Positions 15,841-24,651 of a stretch of DNA of 64,000 nucleotides are shown here, in pieces. The DNA is from Cognatishimia sp. 1_MG-2023 (lineage in GTDB: Bacteria > Pseudomonadota > Alphaproteobacteria > Rhodobacterales > Rhodobacteraceae). Position 1 is the first letter of the stretch, and every line of letters begins with the position of its first letter. The notes under the pieces were generated by a model. The model did not search any database and was not told where the DNA came from. It worked only from the letters and a program-made list of their open reading frames with translations. The DNA is taken from contig NZ_JAUORX010000001.1 in NCBI RefSeq assembly GCF_030548175.1, positions 558,001 to 622,000 of the forward strand, in the 5' to 3' direction. The translations under genes and the position numbers were made by a program.

Positions 15841-17010
15841 ATGATGCGATCTGGAAAACGACTGCTCATAGCGCTGATGACCTCAGCGCTATTGGCTGTT
15901 CCTGCAACAGCATTTGAAACCCGCGCAAAGGCAGCGTTTGTGTTGGATCAGACGACTGGCACGATTTTGATGGCCAAGAATGCCGATGAGGCGTTGCCTC
16001 CTGCGTCTATGTCAAAGTTGATGACGCTATTCATGGCCTTTGAGGCGGTGCGCGATGGGCGGCTATCTATGGAAGAAAAGCTGCCAGTGTCGCAACACGC
16101 GATGAGCTATGGCGGCTCTACCATGTTTTTGGACACGACGGACCGTGTGAAAGTCGCAGACTTGCTGCGTGGTATCATTGTTCTGTCCGGTAACGACGCC
16201 TGTGTTGTGATTGCTGAAACACTCAGCCCCGATGGCACCGAAGCCGGGTTTGCGCGTCAGATGACGTTGCGGGCCAATCAATTGGGCATGACCAATTCGA
16301 CCTTTGCCAATTCCAATGGCTGGCCAGCGGCAGGGCATCGGATGTCGATGCGCGATTTGGTTTTGTTGGCCAATCTGTTGATTTCGGAATTCCCAGAATT
16401 CTATCCGATGTTTTCCGAAACTGAATTTGCCTTTGACGGGCGAGCACCGAAGAACACGCAGAACCGCAATCCTTTGCTTAGCCTAGGAATTGGCGCGGAT
16501 GGCTTGAAAACGGGTCATACCAGCGAAGCGGGTTATGGGCTTGTGGGATCAGCACGCCAAGGTCAGCGCCGGGTTTTGTTTGCCTTGTCCGGTATGGACA
16601 GCACCAAAGCGCGGGCAGAAGTGTCTGAGCAGGTGGTGAACTGGGCGTTCCGTCAATTTAGCGAGCAGAAGCTGCTGCGCGCGAACAAGCGTGTGGCGAT
16701 GGCTGATGTTTGGATGGGAACTGCCCCACGTGTCGGGTTGGTCGCCGCCAAAGATGTGGACGTGTTGCTGCCTGTCTTGGGTCAAAGCGATGTCGGCGCC
16801 GAAGTGGTTTACAACGGCCCGATCGAAGCGCCGATTGTGAAAGGTCAAGAATTGGCTGAGTTGGTGCTGAAACCAACAGACTTGCCAGAAATTCGGGTAC
16901 CCCTGGTGGCTGAATCTGATGTGGGCACTGGTGGCTTTGCAGTCCGATTGCGCACTGCTACAACAGTGCTGATGGGCCAGCTTGGTCTGACAGCAGAGGG
17001 CGCAAGTTGA
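15841..17010 (+). CDS. D-alanyl-D-alanine carboxypeptidase (PBP5/6 family)
   Basis: Low-molecular-mass penicillin-binding protein that trims the terminal D-Ala from peptidoglycan stem peptides in the periplasm. The 389-residue product has a signal peptide (to about residue 24, ATAFE). The three active-site motifs are SMSK (S56-K59), SGN (116-118) and KTG (223-225). A C-terminal beta-rich domain follows. AAGGAG precedes tandem ATGs at 15841/15844. Its stop overlaps the TTG start of tmk, placing it at the head of a coupled run through the MBL gene. Confidence 0.92.
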   Translation: MMRSGKRLLIALMTSALLAVPATAFETRAKAAFVLDQTTGTILMAKNADEALPPASMSKLMTLFMAFEAVRDGRLSMEEKLPVSQHAMSYGGSTMFLDTTDRVKVADLLRGIIVLSGNDACVVIAETLSPDGTEAGFARQMTLRANQLGMTNSTFANSNGWPAAGHRMSMRDLVLLANLLISEFPEFYPMFSETEFAFDGRAPKNTQNRNPLLSLGIGADGLKTGHTSEAGYGLVGSARQGQRRVLFALSGMDSTKARAEVSEQVVNWAFRQFSEQKLLRANKRVAMADVWMGTAPRVGLVAAKDVDVLLPVLGQSDVGAEVVYNGPIEAPIVKGQELAELVLKPTDLPEIRVPLVAESDVGTGGFAVRLRTATTVLMGQLGLTAEGAS

Positions 17011-17636
17011 CCACAAATACGGGTGTATTCATTACCTTTGAAGGTATTGACGGGTCTGGGAAATCAACTCAGACCCGATTGCTTGCGGAGCGTCTGAAAA
17101 AACGTGGGCGCGACGTTATCCTTACGCGTGAACCTGGTGGTTCTACCGGTGCGGAAGAAATTCGGCGGTTGGTTTTGGAAGGTGATCCTGATCGGTGGTC
17201 AGCGGAGACGGAGCTGCTATTGTTTACGGCTGCGCGGCGGGATCATTTGGAACGGACCATTATTCCTGCGCTTGAGGCGGGCAAGGTTGTGATTTGTGAC
17301 CGCTTTGCTGACAGCACGCGCATGTATCAGGGGCTGTCCCGCGGCGATTTACGCGCCAAGGTCGATCAACTGCATGACTTGATGATCGGCCGAGAGCCGG
17401 ATTTGACAGTTTTGATTGATATGGACCCAACGGTTGGTTTGGCCCGCGCTAAGGGACGGCAAACTGCTGAAGAACGGTTTGAGGATTTCGGCCAAGAGCT
17501 GCAAGTGAAGATGCGCCAAGGCTTTTTGGATCTGGCAAAGCAGTACAAAGACCGGTTCCGTTTGATTGATGGCAATCGCGAGATTGCGGAAGTGGCGTCT
17601 GATATTGAACAGGCCGTTATGGATTACCTTTCATGA
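17007..17636 (+). CDS. tmk: thymidylate kinase
   Basis: Phosphorylates dTMP to dTDP in the cytosol. The 209-residue protein has the P-loop EGIDGSGKST (residues 12-21), the DRF motif in VICDRFADSTRMYQG, and a LID region with AKGRQTAEERFE. It starts with TTG at 17007, which overlaps the TGA of the upstream carboxypeptidase. No better ATG exists before the P-loop. Its own stop overlaps the holB start (ATGA). Confidence 0.95.
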   Translation: MTTNTGVFITFEGIDGSGKSTQTRLLAERLKKRGRDVILTREPGGSTGAEEIRRLVLEGDPDRWSAETELLLFTAARRDHLERTIIPALEAGKVVICDRFADSTRMYQGLSRGDLRAKVDQLHDLMIGREPDLTVLIDMDPTVGLARAKGRQTAEERFEDFGQELQVKMRQGFLDLAKQYKDRFRLIDGNREIAEVASDIEQAVMDYLS

Positions 17637-18754
17637 GTGCCGACGACAGCCTACCAGAGTCAGATCGCATAGACGGCGCCCCTCACCCGCGCGAAACCCA
17701 AGAGATATTTGGCCAAGATGGCGCGCGAGATGCGTTTCTCGAGGCATTTAATGCAGAGCGGTTACACCACGGCTGGTTGCTGACCGGGCCAAAGGGTGTG
17801 GGTAAGGCGACGATGGCGTGGCAGATCGCGCGGTTCTTGTTGGCAACACCAAAGGATGATGGTGGCATGTTTGGGGATGCTCCGATGGCTGCGAAAAGCC
17901 TGCAGATTGACCCCGAACATCCTGTCGCGCGGCGCATGATTGCGGGGTCCGAGCCGGGATTGTTTACGGTGCGTCGGCCTTATGATGAAAAGACCAAGAA
18001 GCTGAAGTCGCAGATCACGGTTGATGAGGTGCGCAAGCTTAAGAACTTCTTTTCCCTTTCGGCAACCGATGGCGGACGTCGTATTGTGATCGTGGATAGT
18101 GCTGATGAAATGAACGTCAGCGCGGCGAATGCTTTGCTGAAGCTGCTAGAAGAGCCGCCAGCAGATACGACGCTGTTACTGATTTCACATCAGCCGTCGA
18201 AATTGCTGCCAACAATCCGATCGCGGTGTCGCGAATTACGGTTCACGCCTTTGGGCGTTGATGCGATGGCGCAGGCGTTGGAACAGGCCGATGTAGAAAC
18301 GGATGCCTCTGCGGCGATGGCTGAATTGTCGGCTGGTTCTGTTGGCGAGGCCATTCGTCTGTCCCATTCAGGCGGGCTGCAAATCTATCAGGCATTGGTG
18401 ACGTTGTTTTCAGGCCTTCCGCAAATGGATCGTCAGAAAGCTTTGCAACTGGCCGAGATGGCGGCCGCGCGTGGAGCGGATGATAAATTCGATCTCTTAC
18501 TGAACCTAATCGACCTCTTCTTGATGCGGCTGGCACGCTGTGGGGCCACTGGGCAACCGCCGTTGGTTGAGGCGGTTCCGGGCGAAGGAGCCTTGTTTGC
18601 ACGGCTGGCGCCCGATGCGCGTAAAACACGGGCTTGGGCCGAAGTTGCCGCTGAAATCACAACACGAAGCCGCCATGGCCGGTCGGTAAACCTTGACCCT
18701 GCGGCTTTGGTGCTGGATACGGTTTGGAAGATACAAGAAACCGCACAGATGTGA
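17633..18754 (+). CDS. holB: DNA polymerase III subunit delta'
   Basis: Clamp-loader subunit. The 373-residue AAA+ protein has the Walker A-like GPKGVGKAT (about residues 52-60), VIVDSADEMNVSAANALLK in the Walker B/sensor region, and LLEEPPADTTLLLISH. An arginine-rich segment PTIRSRCRELRF follows. The ATG overlaps the tmk stop. The tmk-holB-tatD order is widely conserved in bacteria, which supports the assignment. Confidence 0.93.
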   Translation: MSADDSLPESDRIDGAPHPRETQEIFGQDGARDAFLEAFNAERLHHGWLLTGPKGVGKATMAWQIARFLLATPKDDGGMFGDAPMAAKSLQIDPEHPVARRMIAGSEPGLFTVRRPYDEKTKKLKSQITVDEVRKLKNFFSLSATDGGRRIVIVDSADEMNVSAANALLKLLEEPPADTTLLLISHQPSKLLPTIRSRCRELRFTPLGVDAMAQALEQADVETDASAAMAELSAGSVGEAIRLSHSGGLQIYQALVTLFSGLPQMDRQKALQLAEMAAARGADDKFDLLLNLIDLFLMRLARCGATGQPPLVEAVPGEGALFARLAPDARKTRAWAEVAAEITTRSRHGRSVNLDPAALVLDTVWKIQETAQM

Positions 18755-18756
18755 CG

Positions 18757-19563
18757 ATGACCCAAGTACCCATGATTACAGACAGCCACTGCCACCTTGA
18801 TTTCCCGGATTTTGACGGGGAACGCGATGACATTATTGCGCGTGCTGCAGAGGCTGGCGTGACTCGCATGGTGACTATCTGCACTCGCTTGAAGAACGAA
18901 CCACAAGTGCGTGCCATCGCTGAACAATATGCGCCAGTGTTTTATGCCGCGGGCACTCATCCGATGAGCGCAGCGGAAGAGCCATTGGCCACTGTTGAAG
19001 AGCTGGTTGCTATGTCCGCGCATCCCAAGTTTGTGGGGATTGGTGAGACTGGGCTGGATTATCATTACACCGCTGAAAGCGCATCCATTCAGCAAGAGTC
19101 GCTGTTGGTGCACATCGAAGCGGCACGGCAGACTGGCCTGCCATTGATCATTCACGCCCGTGCGGCGGATGACGATATGGCCCGCATTCTTTCCGAAGAG
19201 CACGCTAAGGGTACATATTCTTGTGTGATGCACTGCTATTGCTCTGGGCCGGAGTTGGCCAAGACGTGCTTGGACCTAGGGTTCTATCTGTCAATGTCTG
19301 GCATCGCGACGTTCAAGAACAGCCAAGAGGTGCGCGACATCTTTGCGGCAGCCCCTGTGGACCGCGTGCTTGTTGAAACAGATGCGCCTTATCTTGCCCC
19401 GACGCCGTTCCGTGGCAAACGAAACGAGCCTGCCTATACAGCGCATACCGCACGTATGGGGGCCGAGGTGTTTGGCATGGACTATGCAGATTTCGCAGCG
19501 CAAACGCAGGCGAACTTTGAACGGTTGTTTAGCAAAGCCATTCAGCAAGCAGAGGCCGCATGA
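18757..19563 (+). CDS. TatD-family metal-dependent hydrolase/DNase
   Basis: A 268-residue TIM-barrel hydrolase of the TatD/YcfH group. The metal ligands appear in MITDSHCHLDF (HxH), IGETGLDYHY (Glu), LIIHARAADDD (His), HCYCSG (His) and VETDAPYLAP (Asp). The ATG at 18757 lies just after the holB stop; an in-frame ATG five residues further in is an alternative start. It overlaps the next gene by four bases (ATGA), so it is part of the tmk operon. Confidence 0.92.
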   Translation: MTQVPMITDSHCHLDFPDFDGERDDIIARAAEAGVTRMVTICTRLKNEPQVRAIAEQYAPVFYAAGTHPMSAAEEPLATVEELVAMSAHPKFVGIGETGLDYHYTAESASIQQESLLVHIEAARQTGLPLIIHARAADDDMARILSEEHAKGTYSCVMHCYCSGPELAKTCLDLGFYLSMSGIATFKNSQEVRDIFAAAPVDRVLVETDAPYLAPTPFRGKRNEPAYTAHTARMGAEVFGMDYADFAAQTQANFERLFSKAIQQAEAA

Positions 19564-20360
19564 GCGACCTTCTGACATTCACCATTCTGGGCTGCGGTAG
19601 CTCAGGCGGCGTGCCTCGTCTTGGTGGGCATTGGGGTGAATGTGATCCGAACAATCCTAAGAATGCGCGCACGCGGTGCTCTATTCTGGTAGAGCGGACT
19701 GGCCCTGGCGGCACAACAACTGTGCTGGTCGACACCTCGCCCGATATGCGCCAGCAATTGTTGCGCGAGAACGTTGGGCGTTTGGACGGCGTGATTTACA
19801 CACATGCCCATGCGGACCATGTGCATGGTATCGACGATCTGCGGATGGTCGTATTCAACATGCGCGAACGCGTTCCGGTTTGGGCAGATGGCCCAACCCA
19901 AGACGCACTGCTGTCCCGTTTTGGCTATGCTTTTGTGCAACCGGATGGTTCACCCTACCCTGCTATCTTGGACCTGAATGCCATCCGTGGCGACGTGACG
20001 GTTTCTGGTCCGGGCGGTGACATCACGCTAAAACCTATTGAAGTGAGCCATGGCTCTATCGACGCATTGGCCTTTCGGGTGAATGATGTGTTGTATATGC
20101 CGGATGTCTCCGACATTCCGGAAGCTGCGTGGGATCAATTGCAGGGTTTGGAATGTTGGATCCTAGACGCCCTGCGTCGTACGCCGCACCCGACCCATGT
20201 GCATTTGGACAAGGCACTTGATTGGATCGAACGGGTCGCACCGAAGCAGGCCGTCCTGACCAACATGCATATTGATCTAGATTACCAAGTGATTGCAGAC
20301 GAGACCGCAAACCACATTCAGCCTGCCTATGATGGGCTAAAGCTGACCTTCGAAATCTGA
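19560..20360 (+). CDS. MBL-fold metallo-hydrolase, PhnP-like
   Basis: A 266-residue metallo-beta-lactamase-fold phosphodiesterase-type protein. It begins ILGCGSSGGVPRLGG and carries the metal site THAHADHVHGIDD. Later come ligands in EVSHGSID and MPDVSD, and a late His in LTNMHIDLDY. The N-terminal layout resembles PhnP (phosphoribosyl 1,2-cyclic phosphate phosphodiesterase). It is translationally coupled to the tatD-family gene. Because no phnP is seen in the C-P lyase locus at 54.9-64 kb, this protein is one candidate for that activity, though that is inference. Confidence 0.85.
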   Translation: MSDLLTFTILGCGSSGGVPRLGGHWGECDPNNPKNARTRCSILVERTGPGGTTTVLVDTSPDMRQQLLRENVGRLDGVIYTHAHADHVHGIDDLRMVVFNMRERVPVWADGPTQDALLSRFGYAFVQPDGSPYPAILDLNAIRGDVTVSGPGGDITLKPIEVSHGSIDALAFRVNDVLYMPDVSDIPEAAWDQLQGLECWILDALRRTPHPTHVHLDKALDWIERVAPKQAVLTNMHIDLDYQVIADETANHIQPAYDGLKLTFEI

Positions 20361-20367
20361 GCACACC

Positions 20368-21297
20368 ATGGCAGACATCCTAAACGTCGTCTTGCCAGTT
20401 TTTATCCTGATCGGTTTTGGCTACGTCGCGCGGTGGCGCGGGTTTGTCGCGGATGTGCATATTGATGCATTGATGAAGTTCGCCTTGAACTTTGCTGTGC
20501 CCGCCCTGTTATTTGGCGCGATTTCTACTTTGGATTTGCAGGCCGATCTTGCGCCAAGCATGCTCCTTAGTTTTTACACTGGCGCGTTCACTTGTTTTTT
20601 CCTTGGCCTTTTCGGCGCGCGTTACGTCTTCAAGCGTGCTTGGGAAGACAGCGTTGCCATTGGATTTTGCTGCCTGTTTTCGAATTCCTTATTGTTAGGG
20701 GTCCCGATTGCTGAACGCGCTTATGGGCCTGACAGCCTTGGCGGAGCGTTCGCGATTATCTCTGTTCATTCGCTGTTCTGTTATGGGCTTGGCATTTCAA
20801 CCATGGAAATCGTGCGGGCGCGTGGCAAATCAATTGCCCAAACCGTACAGACCGTGGCGAAAGGCATGTTCCGCAATGTGCTGGTAATGGCTATCTTTGC
20901 GGGCTTTGCCGTCAATCTATTCGGCATAACTCTGCCTGCGTCTCTTACTGATAGTCTTGGGTTGTTGTCCCAAACGGCCTTGCCTGTGGCATTGTTTGGC
21001 ATCGGCGGCGTTTTAAAACGCTATAAGCCCGAAGGCGACCTGCGCATTGTTCTTTACATTTGCGTGATCTCGCTGGTCGTTCATCCCGCTATTACCTTTG
21101 GGATGGGCATGCAGTTTAACCTATCACAAGAGTATTTGCGGTCTGCCGTCATTATTTCAGCAATGGCTCCGGGCATAAATTCCTATATATTTGCAAGCCT
21201 TTACGGGCACGCCATGCGCGTTGCTGCGAGTGGTGTATTGGTCGCGACGTCGCTTTCAATCCTTAGCGTATCTGCCTGGTTGATCGTTCTTGGCTGA
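20368..21297 (+). CDS. AEC-family (auxin efflux carrier-like) transporter
   Basis: A 309-residue inner-membrane protein with about ten predicted membrane segments in two halves, typical of the AEC/BASS-like transporters. It starts LNVVLPVFILIGFGYVARW and keeps family features such as NFAVPALLFG, FSNSLLLGVPIAERAYG and ALPVALFGIGGVL. Substrate is not predictable; family members export or import organic acids. It begins eight bases after the MBL gene and could be the last gene of that transcript. Confidence 0.88.
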   Translation: MADILNVVLPVFILIGFGYVARWRGFVADVHIDALMKFALNFAVPALLFGAISTLDLQADLAPSMLLSFYTGAFTCFFLGLFGARYVFKRAWEDSVAIGFCCLFSNSLLLGVPIAERAYGPDSLGGAFAIISVHSLFCYGLGISTMEIVRARGKSIAQTVQTVAKGMFRNVLVMAIFAGFAVNLFGITLPASLTDSLGLLSQTALPVALFGIGGVLKRYKPEGDLRIVLYICVISLVVHPAITFGMGMQFNLSQEYLRSAVIISAMAPGINSYIFASLYGHAMRVAASGVLVATSLSILSVSAWLIVLG

Positions 21298-21356
21298 CGT
21301 CTTGTAATCCCACGACTTGCGACCCATTTTGGATCGGAACATTGTTGGGGAAATAA

Positions 21357-22004
21357 ATGGCTCTTCGTATTGATATAGTTTCGGACGTTGTGTGCCCATG
21401 GTGCGCCGTTGGTTACAAGCAGCTGGAACAGGCGCTGAAAGAAACCGGCCATGAGGTTGAAATTTATTGGCATCCATTTGAACTGAATCCACAAATGGAA
21501 CCCGCAGGCGAAGAGCTGCGCGACCATCTTGCGCGTAAATACGGCTCTACCAAAGAACAGTCTGACGAAGCGCGCGCCCGTCTTACTGAGGCAGGAGATG
21601 CCTTGGGGTTTACCTTTGCGTTCAATGAAGACAGTCGGATTTTCAACACTTTCCAAGCGCATCAGTTGCTGCATTGGGCGGGAGAAACCGGAAAGGCGCA
21701 TGATTTAAAACTGGCCCTGCTCAAGGCCTATTTCACAGATGGCAAAGATGTTTCTGACGTAGACGTTTTAGTTGCAGAAGCGTCGGCTGTTGGTCTGGAT
21801 GCCAACGAAGCGCGGGCCGTATTGGCAGATGGTCGTTTCGCTGAAATCGTGCGCACGCAAGAAGGCTTTTGGACCTCACGTGGGATCAGCGGCGTTCCTT
21901 CTATGATCTTTGACAACAAGCACCTTGTGACCGGCGCACAGGGTACAGAGAATTACGTGAAAATCTTAAATCATGTTATTTCGGCCCCTGCCGAAGCCTC
22001 CTGA
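21357..22004 (+). CDS. DsbA-family oxidoreductase (FrnE-like)
   Basis: A 215-residue cytosolic DsbA-fold protein. The CPWC active site is at residues 13-16 (DVVCPWCAVG) with no signal peptide. A helical insertion is followed by the cis-proline loop GISGVPSMIF and the closing GAQGTENY region. This matches the FrnE/polyketide-biosynthesis-type subgroup involved in thiol-disulfide exchange during oxidative stress. It is monocistronic by context: a 59-base gap before and a hairpin after. Confidence 0.88.
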   Translation: MALRIDIVSDVVCPWCAVGYKQLEQALKETGHEVEIYWHPFELNPQMEPAGEELRDHLARKYGSTKEQSDEARARLTEAGDALGFTFAFNEDSRIFNTFQAHQLLHWAGETGKAHDLKLALLKAYFTDGKDVSDVDVLVAEASAVGLDANEARAVLADGRFAEIVRTQEGFWTSRGISGVPSMIFDNKHLVTGAQGTENYVKILNHVISAPAEAS

Positions 22005-22015
22005 GATAAATTCAC

Positions 22016-22041
22016 TAAGGCCGCAATACCTTGCGGCCTTA
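22016..22041 (+). terminator. hairpin after the FrnE-like gene
   Basis: A perfect 11-base stem, TAAGGCCGCAA (22016-22026) and TTGCGGCCTTA (22031-22041), has a four-base loop. No T-run follows, so termination strength is uncertain. Confidence 0.6.
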
Positions 22042-22206
22042 CGCCCTTGTGGCAAACGACATGTGACCATGAACTCGTCAACACAGATTTAGGCACGGCA
22101 ATATGCGAACATCTATCGCTGGAAACGCCGCCCTTGCTACCGTATCCTAGAGCCCCAAACGCCGCTGGTTTTCAGTTGGCATATACGCCAACAAAGGATC
22201 AACATC

Positions 22207-22641
22207 GTGACCGAAAAATCGTTGCAACCCAAACAGGGCATGACAGGCTACCCCATTAGCACCAAACAGCAAGAAGACGGTGTAATGGCCATTCGCACAA
22301 TTGCTATGCCAGCCGATACAAACCCAGCCGGGGATATTTTTGGTGGATGGTTGATGTCTCAGATGGATTTGGCGGCGGGCAATTTGGCCTCCCGGGTTTC
22401 ACGAGGACGCGGAGCTACGGTGGCTGTTGAAGCCATGCAGTTTTTACGGCCAGTGAAAGTGGGTGATGAAGTCACGCTGTATGCATCGTTGAAAAAGGTG
22501 GGGCGCAGCTCGATGACTATTCACATTGATGCTTGGGCCCGTTCGCGATTTAATGAAGAAAGCGCACGCGTGACACAGGCTGATTTCATCTTTGTCGCAT
22601 TGGATGAAGACGGAAATCCCCGCGCTGTTCAACAGGATTGA
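22207..22641 (+). CDS. acyl-CoA thioesterase (YciA-like hotdog fold)
   Basis: A 144-residue single hotdog-domain thioesterase. It has the family signature PADTNPAGDIFGGWLMSQMD (about residues 36-55), with catalytic Asp and Asn/Gly positions, then AVEAMQFLRPVKVGDEV. It probably hydrolyses acyl-CoAs in the cytosol. Start GTG at 22207 is chosen because AAAGGA lies just upstream; ATGs at 22240 and 22285 are alternatives. A GTTGGC/GCCAAC hairpin at 22175-22192 sits directly before the ribosome-binding site. Confidence 0.85.
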   Translation: MTEKSLQPKQGMTGYPISTKQQEDGVMAIRTIAMPADTNPAGDIFGGWLMSQMDLAAGNLASRVSRGRGATVAVEAMQFLRPVKVGDEVTLYASLKKVGRSSMTIHIDAWARSRFNEESARVTQADFIFVALDEDGNPRAVQQD

Positions 22642-22668
22642 TCCTGCTAGGTCGCGCGAGGCATTGAA

Positions 22669-23448
22669 TTACACGGTACCGCCAAGGCTGCCTTCGAGCT
22701 GAACCAGCTCTTGGCCACCAGCCATCATGTCTTGTAGCTCTTCTGGAGAGATGTCGCCCCGCACAGCTGTGCCCAGCGTCTTGCCCCGGTTAAGAACTGT
22801 AAACTGATCGCCCACGGCCATCGCGTGGCGCACGTTGTGGGTGATAAACACGACTGCGATGCCTTGTTTGCGCACCTTGTCGATCGTTGCCAACACATTC
22901 GCTGTTTGGCGCACACCCAGAGCGGATGTTGGTTCGTCCAAGATCAGTACCTTGGCGCCAAAGTGAACTGCACGGGCAATGGCGACTGTCTGACGCTCCC
23001 CACCTGACAAGGTACCAACCGCTTGGTCTGGACCACGCAGGTTGATGCCCATTTTTCGCATTTCTTCCATGGTGATCTGGTTGGCTTTTTCATGGTCAAA
23101 GAAGTTGACCGGGCCAATTTTTTTGAGAGGTTCGTTACCCATAAAAAAGTTTCGACTAACGGACATTAATGGGATCATCGCAAGGTGCTGGTGCACGGTC
23201 GCAATGCCCGCTGAAATCGCGTCGCGCGGGTCTTCGAAGTGCATTGGCTGCCCCTCAAAGTAAATCTCGCCCGCCGTTGGTTTATGAACGCCAGACATTG
23301 TTTTGATGAATGTCGACTTTCCTGCCCCGTTGTCGCCCAGCAAGCAGTGGCACTCGCCTGCGTGCACGTCGACAGAGACCCCGGCCAGAGCAATCACGCT
23401 GCCAAAGTGCTTTTCGATGTTCTTCATTTGGATGATTGGCTCAGACAT
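22669..23448 (-). CDS. sugar ABC transporter ATP-binding protein (CUT2, single domain)
   Basis: A 259-residue ATPase with Walker A GDNGAGKST, signature LSGGERQ and Walker B VLILDEPTSALG. Most CUT2 ATPases are two-domain (RbsA-like). This one has a single nucleotide-binding domain, like FrcA of the rhizobial fructose system. It energises the permease encoded just upstream. The three transporter genes lie beside the iol genes and carry the same LacI palindrome upstream, so a cyclitol or related sugar alcohol is the likely substrate. Confidence 0.9.
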   Translation of the reverse strand: MSEPIIQMKNIEKHFGSVIALAGVSVDVHAGECHCLLGDNGAGKSTFIKTMSGVHKPTAGEIYFEGQPMHFEDPRDAISAGIATVHQHLAMIPLMSVSRNFFMGNEPLKKIGPVNFFDHEKANQITMEEMRKMGINLRGPDQAVGTLSGGERQTVAIARAVHFGAKVLILDEPTSALGVRQTANVLATIDKVRKQGIAVVFITHNVRHAMAVGDQFTVLNRGKTLGTAVRGDISPEELQDMMAGGQELVQLEGSLGGTV

Positions 23449-23449
23449 C

Positions 23450-24571
23450 TCAGCGCTCCCCAGTGATCATACGACGGATGTAGGTGTTTAGGATCACCGC
23501 CGCCAAAAGGATAAGGCCGAGGAACACGCGGAAGAGCGAGCTTTCGACCCCTGCAAAGAAAAGCCCCTGTTGGACAACACCAAAGATCAGCGCGCCAAGT
23601 GCTGCACCAATAACTGAACCGTAGCCACCAGTTAGCAAAGCGCCTCCAATGACCACAGCAATAATCGCTTCGAATTCCTTCAACAGACCACGATCTGCCC
23701 CTGCAGAGCCAAACTCCATCACCTGACAGGTGGCAAAGACGCAGGCACAGAAGGCTGTAAACATGAACATTAGGATTTTCACGCGGTTTACTGGGACACC
23801 GGAGTTACGCGCGCTTTCGGCATCGCCTCCAGAGGCAAAGACCCAGTTCCCAAACTGTGTGCGGGTCAAAAGGATATGGCCAAAGATCACCAGAACAATC
23901 GCCCATACGATCAACATCGGAATGCCATCCACAACGGGCATTCCCTTTTTGGTTCCCCGTTCAAATGTGGCAATCATGCCGGCCTCGCCTAGCCAACTGA
24001 AGAGGCCGGTCAGAACCTTGCCCCCAAATACAACGGCGAGCCAGTCACCTTCGGCTGCATCGCGGATGCCACCGATAATGGTTTTACGTTCGATCAGCTG
24101 CGGTAAGAAAATGGTGAAGCCACGCAGGATGAACAGGAAGGCCAATGTGACAATAAAACTGGGCAATCCCGTGCGAACAACGATGAAGCCGTTTAACCCA
24201 CCGATCGCGACTGACAGAATGAAGGTGACGATGATGGCTTGCCATACAGGCCAGCCTAGGGTGACCGAAAAGATCGCAATCATCATCCCAGCAAAGCCGA
24301 TCATCGACCCAACAGACAAGTCAAACTCGCCTGCGATCATCAACAGACATGCGCCAACGGCGATGATCATAAATTGCGCAGAGACTGTCGACCAGTTCAG
24401 GACGCCCTGAGAATTAAACATGCCACTATCACCTGCGAACAGTAGAAATAGGGCGAATACAATAATTGTTCCACAGATGCCGCCCAGTTCCGGGCGGATC
24501 AATGCGGTGCGAAGACGAGACTGTTCTTTAATACGCTCATCTACGCCTGACGTGACGTTTCCGTCTGACAT
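23450..24571 (-). CDS. sugar ABC transporter permease (CUT2, FrcC/RbsC-like)
   Basis: A 373-residue inner-membrane permease with about ten membrane segments. Family features are GEFDLSVGSMIGFAGM, GLPSFIVTLAFLFILRG, VFASGGDAESARNSGV and GVVQQGLFFAGV. It starts at ATG 24571, downstream of the binding-protein gene with an intervening hairpin, and ends one base before the ATPase gene. The substrate follows from context (iol cluster) rather than from sequence. Confidence 0.9.
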   Translation of the reverse strand: MSDGNVTSGVDERIKEQSRLRTALIRPELGGICGTIIVFALFLLFAGDSGMFNSQGVLNWSTVSAQFMIIAVGACLLMIAGEFDLSVGSMIGFAGMMIAIFSVTLGWPVWQAIIVTFILSVAIGGLNGFIVVRTGLPSFIVTLAFLFILRGFTIFLPQLIERKTIIGGIRDAAEGDWLAVVFGGKVLTGLFSWLGEAGMIATFERGTKKGMPVVDGIPMLIVWAIVLVIFGHILLTRTQFGNWVFASGGDAESARNSGVPVNRVKILMFMFTAFCACVFATCQVMEFGSAGADRGLLKEFEAIIAVVIGGALLTGGYGSVIGAALGALIFGVVQQGLFFAGVESSLFRVFLGLILLAAVILNTYIRRMITGER

Positions 24572-24612
24572 GCTTTTTCTCCAAAGCCTTCAATTTTTCG
24601 GAATTAGAAAAG

Positions 24613-24644
24613 GGCACAGCGATAAGAAGGTTTGCCGCTGCGCC
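24613..24644 (-). terminator. intercistronic hairpin between binding protein and permease
   Basis: Read on the minus strand, GGCGCAGCG (24644-24636) pairs with CGCTGTGCC (24621-24613), with one G-T pair, and is followed by CTTTT. It probably acts as a partial terminator or 3' stabiliser that raises binding-protein mRNA over permease mRNA. Confidence 0.55.
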
Positions 24645-24651
24645 GAAACGC

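Noticed and set aside
22005-22206. Small gene between the FrnE-like gene and the thioesterase
   Set aside because: A 70-codon frame at 22047-22259 runs into the thioesterase in another frame and has no ribosome-binding site; the region is explained by a hairpin and the promoter.
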